Of a DNA stretch of 5,277 nt, positions 1 to 5,277 are shown piece by piece. Below the pieces are notes generated by a model. The model had not been told where the DNA came from. It saw only the letters and a list, made by a program, of their open reading frames with translations, and ran no database searches. The stretch comes from Gemmatimonadota bacterium (lineage in GTDB: Bacteria > Gemmatimonadota > Gemmatimonadetes > Gemmatimonadales > GWC2-71-9), in NCBI GenBank assembly GCA_004357415.1, contig SMVY01000126.1, positions 1-5,277 on the forward strand. The letters are read 5' to 3'. Numbering within the stretch: position 1 is the first letter of the stretch; every line of letters starts with the position of its first letter. Both the position numbers and the translations under genes were made by a program.

Positions 1-2
1 AA

Positions 3-185
3 TCCCCGCCAACCGACGGCCTGCCAACCCGGGGGGAGTTCCCCGCCGATCATATGTTCTTCCGCCAGCGGACGTCGTGGGACGGCGATGAACCCCAGCT
101 GGTTCCGGATAGTTACCGGCGACTCGACAAGCAGTACGGCTCGGACCACAAGGCACGGCTGCTGGACCTGCGATTGCAACCCTGA
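3..185 (+). CDS. C-terminal end of an unrecognised protein (5' partial)
   Basis: An open frame enters from the left edge and ends at TGA 183-185, giving 60 residues without a start in view. It reads like real protein: codons are GC-rich at the third position and the composition is balanced (for example SYRRLDKQYGSDHKARLLDL near the end). The frame that overlaps it from position 88 is arginine- and threonine-rich and looks like a shadow until about position 184. I do not recognise the family. It is not the expected N-terminal part of ApbE, because the usual strand before the ApbE HI-DPRTG motif is absent, and I see no NqrF-like C-terminus. The tail is charged and lacks membrane segments, so a soluble protein is likely. 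Its stop codon abuts the apbE remnant, with no intergenic space. Confidence 0.6.
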   Translation, partial: SPPTDGLPTRGEFPADHMFFRQRTSWDGDEPQLVPDSYRRLDKQYGSDHKARLLDLRLQP

Positions 186-435
186 CTCCCCCGCCACCCG
201 GCGCCCGGTGAGCCACACCGGAACGGCCGTGAGCGTGGTGGCGGGCACTTGCATGGAGGCCGATGCCTGGGCCACGGCGTTGAGCGTGTTGGGGCTGGAA
301 CGAGGGTTCGCCCTTGCCCAGAGGGACGATGTGGCGGCACTTTTCGTGTGGCAGACCGAGGAGGGCTTCACCTCGCAGGCCACCGACGCCTTCAGCCGCA
401 TCGTCGAGGTCGTCCCCGACGGCACGACGAACTGA
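184..435 (+). pseudogene. apbE: ApbE-type FAD:protein FMN transferase, C-terminal remnant
   Basis: ApbE transfers FMN from FAD to a threonine of target proteins such as NqrB and NqrC. Only about 83 residues are present against roughly 320-350 in the family. The fragment opens with SPATRRPVSHT, which corresponds to the conserved DPxTGxPV segment. It continues with VSVVAG and the signature MEADAWATALSVLG, in which the Asp and Thr match the conserved metal/flavin-site residues, then a terminal strand (AALFVWQTEEGF) and stop at 433-435. The whole N-terminal FAD-binding part is missing: upstream, the same frame is shadow sequence over an unrelated gene. A GTG at 208 could start a short peptide, but that could not be an active enzyme. 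Its position directly before nqrM fits an nqr-type cluster. The most likely explanation is a deletion that fused an upstream gene to the apbE tail; an assembly join near 184 is the alternative. Confidence 0.75.
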
Positions 436-456
436 GTGACCCTACTGAGTGACCCT
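431..456 (+). repeat. Perfect 13-bp tandem duplication over the apbE stop codon
   Basis: ACTGAGTGACCCT occurs twice head to tail (431-443 and 444-456). The stop codon of the apbE remnant lies in the first copy. The second copy repeats the TGAGTGA. It probably arose by local slippage; no function is evident. Confidence 0.7.
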
Positions 457-478
457 ATGGAACCCGTAACTGCTTTCG

Positions 479-655
479 ATGGTTGGATTCGCCGTGGTCC
501 TCTTGGCCCTGGGTATCGGGGTGGTGTTCGGGCGGCGGCCGTTGCGCGGCTCGTGCGGCGGGGTCGCTGGCCAGTGCGACTGTGGCGACGCCGGCGTCGA
601 CGAGTGTCATCACCAATCCTCCGCCGCCCGCGGCGCACCCGGGGACGCCCTATGA
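479..655 (+). CDS. nqrM: NqrM, Na+-NQR maturation protein
   Basis: This 58-residue protein has an N-terminal membrane helix (about residues 3-18, GFAVVLLALGIGVVFG), then the family hallmark GRRPLRGSCGG, then a cysteine-rich tail with QCDCG and ECHH. The four cysteines are at residues 26, 33, 35 and 43. NqrM (DUF539 family) is a small membrane-anchored protein needed to mature the Na+-translocating NADH:quinone reductase, probably by delivering iron to the cysteine-ligated centre between NqrD and NqrE. The ATG at 479 follows an in-frame TAA at 467-469, so only a CTG at 470 could extend it. The ribosome site is weak. Its place just after apbE matches the usual order at the end of nqr operons. 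The last four bases, ATGA at 652-655, overlap the start of the CBS gene. The protein is slightly shorter at its N-terminus than typical members. Confidence 0.85.
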   Translation: MVGFAVVLLALGIGVVFGRRPLRGSCGGVAGQCDCGDAGVDECHHQSSAARGAPGDAL

Positions 656-1179
656 AACACGCTCCCATCCTCGCCGCCCGCGACATCATGGCCCGGAACC
701 TGGTGACGCTCCGTCCGGAAATGTCGATCATGGACGCCATCGGGGTCACTGTGCGTAAGCGGATCTCGGGCGCGCCGGTGATCGACGACGACCATCGTCT
801 CCTGGGAATGCTGTCGGAGTACGACCTCCTCAGCGTCCTGGCATCCGGTGAGTACCGCGCGGAGGACTACGAGGAACACAACCACGTAGGGGTGTGGATG
901 ACCACAGAGCCCGAAACCATCGGCCCCGATGTCGACATCTACCGGTTGGCCCACCTGATGCTCGAGCGCGGGGTCCGGCGCCTGCCGGTCATCGAGGATG
1001 GCAGGGTTGTCGGCCAGGTGAGCCGGCGGGACGTACTCCGCGACATCGAGCGAATGCGTGACGAGCGCCTGCACCTCCCCCGTCCCGAGTCGCCCACACG
1101 GACCCAGCCGAGCCTCTACCAGTCGGCGACCGACACTGATGGCAGCGTGATCGTCAACCGCATCAAGCGCGGTGGCTAG
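652..1179 (+). CDS. Two-CBS-domain protein
   Basis: This 175-residue soluble protein is almost entirely a Bateman module. The first CBS domain spans about residues 9-67 (ARDIMARNLVTLRPEMSI, then GAPVIDDDHRLLGMLSEYDLL). The second spans about 81-136 (WMTTEPETIGPDVDI, then RRLPVIEDGRVVGQVSRRDVL). A basic, probably flexible tail of about 35 residues follows. CBS pairs usually bind adenine nucleotides and act as energy sensors; the ligand and target here cannot be read from the sequence. I chose ATG 652 because it overlaps the nqrM stop (ATGA) and has GGGGA at 641-645 as a ribosome site. The longer frame opening with GTG 436 adds 72 arginine-rich residues that are only nqrM read out of frame. Translation is probably coupled to nqrM, and the 3' end overlaps the next gene by 8 bases. 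Confidence 0.87.
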   Translation: MKHAPILAARDIMARNLVTLRPEMSIMDAIGVTVRKRISGAPVIDDDHRLLGMLSEYDLLSVLASGEYRAEDYEEHNHVGVWMTTEPETIGPDVDIYRLAHLMLERGVRRLPVIEDGRVVGQVSRRDVLRDIERMRDERLHLPRPESPTRTQPSLYQSATDTDGSVIVNRIKRGG

Positions 1180-2536
1180 ACTCCCGCCTAGGCCACCGCC
1201 TCCCAGCGTTTCGAACAAAGCCGGCATACGCGGCAGGCTTGAGCAGTTCTGCCAATTCCGGTCATGGCAAAGTATCGTCCTGTTCCTGACCGCCATGTTC
1301 GTATTCCGGCTGATCTTCGGGCTGCGATATTTCTGGGACGAGGACGCCCGCCAAGTTTACCTGATCGGCCTCAAGTTCTTCACCACCAAGACCTGGCCCT
1401 ACTTCGGCCCGGACGTCGTCTATACCGCATCCCAGATTCCCGGTGCCCTCCAGGGAGTCCTGGTAGGCGGCCCGCTGTTTCTGGTACCCATGCCGGAAGC
1501 GCCGTTCGTCTTGTTGAACCTGCTGTCGGTCGGCGGGCTGGCCCTCCTGGCGTGGTATATCTGCCGGCGGATGCCAGGCCTCCCCCGTTGGTTCGTTTGG
1601 CTGTGGCTGTTCATCGTGCCGTGGGGTCTGTTCGTCAGTACCCGGACGGTAAACATCGATTATCTGCTGGTGGGCGCCGTCATCTTCTTCGTTGGGCTAT
1701 TCGAAAGCATTCCCTCCATCCGAGGAGGCGTGGTTCGCCCGTGGCTCGGGGGGGTGATGGTCGGCTTCGGACTCCTGTGGATATTCCAACTGCACATGTC
1801 CTGGCCGATCCTGGTGCCGCTGGTGGGGTATGCGGCCGTGTCGGGCGCCAGGGCGGATCGGAAGGTCTTCGCCCAGACCACCATCGGATTCCTCCTCGGC
1901 GCGGCCCTGCCTGCACTGTTGTTACTCCCTACCTTCGTGGCCTATGGGATCTTCGACGGCCTCGGTGGAACCGAGCAGAACGTGGTGTACCAGTTCCGGA
2001 ATCCGTTGGAATTGCTGGTAACCATCCTGGCCCGGTTTCTGTCGTTCGCCAGCTACGAGCTCCCCTACTGGATGGGCGGCCACACGGTGGATCGGATAGC
2101 CTTGCTGAAGCGCCACGCCTGGGTGATCCCGTTTGCCGTCGCGCTGTTGGTGGTGGGGCACCTGCAACCGGTCGTGTTACTCGTGGAAGGCTTCCGCCGG
2201 AAGGTCCAGCGTGAGTGGCCCGCCGTTCGTAATCTCACGCTGGCCACAGTGGTGTTGCTGTTCCTGGCCTTCCTGGTTTCGGTCAAAGGCCCCAGTTCCC
2301 ACACCTTCTACGTGACCTTCCCGTTGGCAATGCTGTATTCCATGTACTGCTGGTACCCGTATCTTCAGAAACGGTTCTGGCGGCGTTTCGCGGCAGGGGT
2401 GCTCATAGCCGGTTTCATGATGAGCCTGGCTTTTCTGTTCGAGTACCACCCGCAACAATCATTTGCCGTGGATCACGACAACGCCGCCCGTGCTATACAG
2501 CAAGGCGACTATCGCATCATGGGAGAGCGGAGATGA
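1172..2536 (+). CDS. Polytopic membrane protein, GT-C glycosyltransferase-like
   Basis: This 454-residue protein has a short basic, proline-rich N-terminus (about 1-30) and roughly 11-13 hydrophobic segments, near 33-52, 91-105, 112-131, 137-155, 163-178, 190-225, 236-258, 281-296, 317-337, 355-371, 377-392 and 404-423. After the first segment comes an acidic motif, FWDEDARQ (54-61), and an extended loop with WPYFGPDVVYT. A DE-containing first loop after helix 1 is the hallmark of GT-C glycosyltransferases that use polyprenyl-phosphate sugars. I therefore infer a glycosyltransferase acting on the outer face of the inner membrane, but I do not recognise the exact family. The start is GTG 1172, which overlaps the CBS gene stop and gives translational coupling; no other good in-frame start precedes helix 1. 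The TGA stop at 2534-2536 is part of the left terminus of an inverted-repeat element, so the C-terminus (after DYRIMGERR) may have been trimmed. Confidence 0.75.
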   Translation: MARLPPRPPPPSVSNKAGIRGRLEQFCQFRSWQSIVLFLTAMFVFRLIFGLRYFWDEDARQVYLIGLKFFTTKTWPYFGPDVVYTASQIPGALQGVLVGGPLFLVPMPEAPFVLLNLLSVGGLALLAWYICRRMPGLPRWFVWLWLFIVPWGLFVSTRTVNIDYLLVGAVIFFVGLFESIPSIRGGVVRPWLGGVMVGFGLLWIFQLHMSWPILVPLVGYAAVSGARADRKVFAQTTIGFLLGAALPALLLLPTFVAYGIFDGLGGTEQNVVYQFRNPLELLVTILARFLSFASYELPYWMGGHTVDRIALLKRHAWVIPFAVALLVVGHLQPVVLLVEGFRRKVQREWPAVRNLTLATVVLLFLAFLVSVKGPSSHTFYVTFPLAMLYSMYCWYPYLQKRFWRRFAAGVLIAGFMMSLAFLFEYHPQQSFAVDHDNAARAIQQGDYRIMGERR

Positions 2537-2678
2537 ATATTGAATGCCACGAATAATGAGTGCCATGAATAATGAATGCCATGAGAACTATTGAATGCCA
2601 CTAATCCTGAAAGCAGTCTGGCGATCGCACATGATTTCATTATTGCACGTTCAAGGCGTCCGATATTCAATATTCATC
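2532..2678. repeat. AT-rich inverted-repeat element, copy 1
   Basis: GATGAATATTGAAT at 2532-2545 is perfectly matched by its reverse complement at 2665-2678. A second inner pairing joins AATAATGAA (2568-2576) to TTCATTATT (2636-2644). The AT-rich arms contrast sharply with the GC-rich genes on both sides. The left arm contains the stop codon of the membrane-protein gene. The right arm lies inside the reading frame of the cytochrome gene. No transposase frame fits inside, so it is non-autonomous (MITE- or REP-like) if mobile. It shares terminal sequence and the internal TGCCAC-N-AATCCT motif with copy 2 after the cytochrome gene. Confidence 0.72.
2535..2601 (+). repeat. Four degenerate 16-19 bp tandem units inside element copy 1
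   Basis: Units at 2535-2550, 2551-2566, 2567-2582 and 2583-2601 follow the pattern GAATAWTGARTGCCAY, the last with three extra bases. Units two and three differ at one position. Adjacent units have no spacers, so this is not a CRISPR array. The ATG at 2595, a possible cytochrome start, lies inside the fourth unit. Confidence 0.75.
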
Positions 2679-4931
2679 CTGGCCTTCCTGGCCGCCGGAT
2701 GCCGCAACGAGGCCCGACCACCGGCCTACGTTGGCACCGCCGTCTGCCAGGAATGTCACAGTGAGGTCACCGAGGCCTGGCGTGGCTCGGACCACGATCT
2801 GGCAATGCAGGTGGCTCACGATTCCACCGTGCTCGCCGATTTCGACGGCACGACCTTCGAGTACGCCGGAATCACCACCACGTTCTACCGCCGGGGCGGC
2901 GAATTCCTGGTCCAAACCGACGGACCCGACGGGACGTTGGAAGAGTTTGCCGTCAGGTACACCTTCGGCGTGTACCCGCTGCAGCAGTACCTCCTGGAAT
3001 TACCCGGCGGGCGCCTCCAGGGGTTGACCATCGCATGGGATAGCCGCCCTGCCGGCGAAGGGGGCCAGCGATGGTTCCACCTGTATCCCGACGAAATAAT
3101 CACTGCCGACGACGAACTTCACTGGACCAAACGGAGCCAAAACTGGAACCGACAGTGCGCTGAATGCCACTCGACCAACCTGGTCAAGGGTTACGATCCT
3201 AAGACGAAATCGTACGCCACGACCTGGAGCGACGTCAACGTCGGGTGCGAGGCCTGCCACGGACCGGCGTCGGACCACCTCGAGTGGGCCGCACGAGACG
3301 AGCCGTATCAACCGGGTACGACCGGCTTGGTCGCCTTGCGGGATTCCGCCGGCGGGCCGTGGCTGTTCGACCCTGGAGCATCGATCGCCCGGCGCGCGTC
3401 TCCGGCGGCGGATCGTGTGGAAGTGGAGACCTGCGCCCCGTGCCACTCACGCCGGGTCCAAGTGGCCGATGGCCGCGCTCCCGGAGAGCCTCTGCTCGAC
3501 GAATACATCCCCCTGACCCTCGAAGACCGATTGTATTTCGTCGACGGCCAGATCCGGGATGAAGTGTACGTCTACGGCTCGTTCACCCAGAGTCGCATGT
3601 ACCACCAAGGAGTGTCGTGCAGTGACTGCCACGATCCGCATACCCTGGAACTGCGGGCGCCGGGCAACGCGGTGTGCGCCACCTGCCACCTACCCGCAAC
3701 GTACGACACTGCGGAGCACCATTTCCACGAGCCGGGGTCCGAGGGTGCCCAATGCGTCACCTGCCACATGCCGACTCGCACCTACATGGTGGTGGACGAC
3801 CGCCAGGATCACAGCATGCGGGTACCCCGCCCCGATCTTTCACTTATGCTCGGCACCCCCAACGCCTGCACCCAGTGCCACGAGGATCGGACGGACAGCT
3901 GGGCCAGCAGGTCCGTGGCTCAGTGGTACGGCCCCAGGGCAGAGACGGTGCCGAGTTTCGGGGAGGTCATCCACGGAGCGCGCCAGCTTGCACCGGAGGC
4001 CGAGCGGAAGTTGATCAACCTTGCCAACCAGGACACCATCCCCGCCATCGTCAGGTCCACAGTGCTCGACCAGTTGCTCCAGACCCCATCGCGTCAAGCG
4101 GCCCAGGCTGTGATCAGGGCAATCGACGACCAGCATCCGCTGGTCCGCTACCACGCTCTGGGGGCTCTCCAGATGCTCCCGCCGGCGCAGCGCTGGCAAG
4201 TGGCCGAGCACCGGCTGCAGGACACGATTCTTAGCGTGCGGAGTGAAGCGGGCCGGATCCTGGCGGGCACGTCCAGGGAACGGCTGAGTCCCGAGCAGCA
4301 GGTGCTGCTCGATCGAGCCATCGACGACTACCTGACCATCCAGGCCTTCGATGCCGACCACCCAGCCACACACGTAAACGCGGGACTGGTGGAAGCGGCC
4401 CGCGGCCGACCCCAGGCAGCGGAAGCAGCCTATCGGGAGGCCGTTGCGCTCGACGCGAAGTGGCTGCCGGCCTACGTGAACCTGGCGGACCTCTACCGCG
4501 CGCAAGGCCGCGACGCGGAAGCCGAAGAAGTGTTGCGCCAGGCGCTTGGGGAGGTTGACGAGACCACCCCGATCCGTCACGCACTTGGTCTGCTCCTGGT
4601 CCGGACCGGGCGCATGGAGGAGGCACTGGTGGAATTACAATTCGCCGCAGAGGAGGCACCGAACCAGGCCCGGTTCGTGTACGTATACGGCGTGGCGCTG
4701 AACGGGGCCGACCGGCCCGATGAGGCTGTCGCGGTGTTCGAGGAGGGTCTCCGTACGCACCCCAGGGACCGGGAGCTCCTGTTTGCCCTGGCGGTGCTGT
4801 ACCGCGACCTGGGGGACATCGGCAGCGGCCGTCGCATCGCCTTGCGACTCAAGGACGTCGAGCCCATGGGGGAACGAGCCGCCGATCTGCTCGCAGAATT
4901 CGAGGTCATGGAACGGAGCGGCCCTAGTTGA
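2631..4931 (+). CDS. Octaheme c-type cytochrome lipoprotein with HEAT and TPR repeats
   Basis: Numbering from ATG 2631 (766 residues), the protein opens with a lipoprotein signal peptide whose lipobox LAAGC puts the lipidated Cys at residue 24. Eight CxxCH heme-c sites follow: CQECH 39, CAECH 176, CEACH 206, CAPCH 268, CSDCH 330, CATCH 349, CVTCH 375 and CTQCH 413. HEAT-like helices lie at about 466-548 and TPR units from about 578 to 760. There is no CxxCK, so it is not a typical NrfA nitrite reductase. The fold resembles cytochrome c554-like multiheme proteins fused to TPRs. It is likely anchored to a membrane facing the periplasm or cell surface and moves electrons; its donor, acceptor and any catalytic role are unknown. 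ATG 2595 is an alternative start with GAGA upstream, but it gives a 36-residue leader and lies in a repeat unit; TTG 2643 is also possible. The start region and part of the signal peptide lie in a repeat element, and the stop TGA 4929-4931 begins a second one. Confidence 0.88.
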   Translation: MISLLHVQGVRYSIFILAFLAAGCRNEARPPAYVGTAVCQECHSEVTEAWRGSDHDLAMQVAHDSTVLADFDGTTFEYAGITTTFYRRGGEFLVQTDGPDGTLEEFAVRYTFGVYPLQQYLLELPGGRLQGLTIAWDSRPAGEGGQRWFHLYPDEIITADDELHWTKRSQNWNRQCAECHSTNLVKGYDPKTKSYATTWSDVNVGCEACHGPASDHLEWAARDEPYQPGTTGLVALRDSAGGPWLFDPGASIARRASPAADRVEVETCAPCHSRRVQVADGRAPGEPLLDEYIPLTLEDRLYFVDGQIRDEVYVYGSFTQSRMYHQGVSCSDCHDPHTLELRAPGNAVCATCHLPATYDTAEHHFHEPGSEGAQCVTCHMPTRTYMVVDDRQDHSMRVPRPDLSLMLGTPNACTQCHEDRTDSWASRSVAQWYGPRAETVPSFGEVIHGARQLAPEAERKLINLANQDTIPAIVRSTVLDQLLQTPSRQAAQAVIRAIDDQHPLVRYHALGALQMLPPAQRWQVAEHRLQDTILSVRSEAGRILAGTSRERLSPEQQVLLDRAIDDYLTIQAFDADHPATHVNAGLVEAARGRPQAAEAAYREAVALDAKWLPAYVNLADLYRAQGRDAEAEEVLRQALGEVDETTPIRHALGLLLVRTGRMEEALVELQFAAEEAPNQARFVYVYGVALNGADRPDEAVAVFEEGLRTHPRDRELLFALAVLYRDLGDIGSGRRIALRLKDVEPMGERAADLLAEFEVMERSGPS

Positions 4932-5033
4932 ATGCTGAATATTGGATGCCACGAATGTTGAATAATGGAATCGGGTGTAATAGCCACACTTCGCCGATTA
5001 GGATTCGTGGCAGCCGTTATTCAGCATTCATCT
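4926..5033. repeat. AT-rich inverted-repeat hairpin element, copy 2
   Basis: TGAATGCTGAATA at 4929-4941 pairs perfectly with 5018-5030. After a short interior mismatch, TGCCACGAAT (4947-4956) pairs perfectly with 5003-5012. Near the tip AATCGG (4969-4974) pairs with 4994-4999 and GTGT (4975-4978) with ACAC (4986-4989). The whole can fold as one long imperfect hairpin of about 100 bases. The first TGA is the stop codon of the cytochrome gene. In RNA it would act as a 3' stem-loop for the cytochrome message, possibly stabilising it or terminating transcription, though no U-tract follows. No protein is encoded inside. Confidence 0.75.
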
Positions 5034-5063
5034 GGCCGCCGAGCTATCTTTCCGGGCACCCCG

Positions 5064-5084
5064 GTCGACCCGCCTCGGGCCGAC
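5064..5084 (+). other. Short GC-rich hairpin between genes, possible terminator stem
   Basis: GTCG-A-CCCG, loop CCT, CGGG-C-CGAC forms an 8-bp stem with one mismatch. It is followed by ACCC and only three T residues, so it is a poor match to an intrinsic terminator. An overlapping alternative stem, CCGGG-CAC-CCCGG, lies at 5052-5064. A regulatory role in the leader of the following gene is equally possible. Confidence 0.3.
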
Positions 5085-5117
5085 ACCCTTTGTTAATCCC
5101 GCTAATAAGGAATTCCC

Positions 5118-5277
5118 ATGCGTAAGTTGCTTTGGCTGGTTGCCCTGGTGGCCATGCCTTCTATGGTACAGGCCCAACAGGACGCCTATGTCGAGTTGCT
5201 GCGGTCGGACGTCAAGACGCAGCGTGTGGCCATCATCACCGAAGTGATGCAGTTCAGCGATTCCGCGTCGGCGGTGT
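5118..5277 (+). CDS. Secreted protein of unknown function (3' partial)
   Basis: The visible 53 residues start with a classic Sec signal peptide: MRK, a hydrophobic core (LLWLVALVAMPSM), and a VQA cleavage site after residue 19. The mature protein starts QQDAYVELLRSDVKTQRVAI and continues with a helical-looking, amphipathic stretch up to the window edge. The start is well supported: AAGGA at 5107-5111 sits six bases before the ATG. The product is likely a periplasmic helical protein. The pattern (a helix then EVMQFSDSASAV) recalls small Spy/LTXXQ-like exported proteins, but this is a loose impression. It is separated from the cytochrome gene by an inverted-repeat element and a GC-rich hairpin, so it probably has its own promoter in that 186-base gap, although I cannot point to clear -35 and -10 boxes. 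Confidence 0.72.
   Translation, partial: MRKLLWLVALVAMPSMVQAQQDAYVELLRSDVKTQRVAIITEVMQFSDSASAV

Noticed and set aside
88..183. ApbE remnant extended upstream to ATG 88
   Set aside because: This stretch overlaps the better-looking frame ending at 185 and has no ApbE features; homology begins only near 184.
436..651. N-terminal extension of the CBS protein from GTG 436
   Set aside because: The 72 added residues are arginine-rich nqrM sequence read in another frame; ATG 652 has a ribosome site and the ATGA overlap.
610..1296. Long minus-strand open frame opposite the CBS gene
   Set aside because: It mirrors the clear two-CBS-domain protein on the plus strand, has no recognisable domain, and is expected in GC-rich DNA.
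2535..2601. Tandem repeat as a small CRISPR array
   Set aside because: Units are 16-19 bp, adjacent, degenerate and without spacers, and no cas gene is near.
2621..2628. GCGATCGC palindrome inside element 1
   Set aside because: A single 8-bp palindrome, no second copy seen in the window; not enough to call a regulatory or HIP1-type site.
3161..3170. Another copy of the TGAATGCCAC repeat unit
   Set aside because: It is simply the codons around heme motif CAECH; no inverted partner or AT-rich surroundings.
3840..4580. 246-codon minus-strand open frame opposite the cytochrome gene
   Set aside because: It is a shadow of the HEAT/TPR coding region; composition and lack of motifs argue against a gene.

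Overview
This GC-rich window carries a run of plus-strand genes, most of them overlapping or tightly packed. The content is an Na+-NQR maturation gene, a large multiheme cytochrome lipoprotein with HEAT/TPR repeats, and a secreted protein after a good Shine-Dalgarno. This suggests a Gram-negative, probably marine or aquatic, respiring bacterium. The style of the last gene and of the AT-rich intergenic repeats recalls Gemmatimonadota-like lineages, but that placement is an impression from memory; no rRNA or marker gene is present.

Layout. Positions 3-185 are the C-terminal end of an unrecognised protein. Directly abutting its stop codon is the C-terminal quarter of an ApbE-type flavin transferase with no N-terminal part (184-435), apparently a deletion remnant. 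A 58-residue gene that is easily missed (479-655) is NqrM, the iron-delivery/maturation factor of Na+-NQR. Its stop codon overlaps the start of a two-CBS-domain protein (ATGA at 652-655). The CBS gene in turn overlaps a GTG-started polytopic membrane protein with a GT-C glycosyltransferase look (1172-2536). ApbE and NqrM both serve Na+-NQR, so this is probably the distal, partly eroded end of an nqr locus to which a CBS/membrane-protein pair has been joined.

The second half is dominated by an octaheme c-type cytochrome lipoprotein with HEAT and TPR repeats (start near 2631, end 4931). A partial gene for a signal-peptide-bearing protein begins at 5118 and runs off the window.

The most unusual structure is a pair of related AT-rich inverted-repeat elements, at 2532-2678 and 4926-5033, that bracket the cytochrome gene. 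Each begins with TGAAT and each TGA is the stop codon of the gene upstream. Each ends with the reverse complement of its own start. In the first element the right arm is read through by the cytochrome gene and encodes part of its signal peptide, so one repeat appears to supply both the stop of one gene and the secretion signal of the next. These look like members of a dispersed MITE- or REP-like hairpin family and are the best candidate here for something undescribed.
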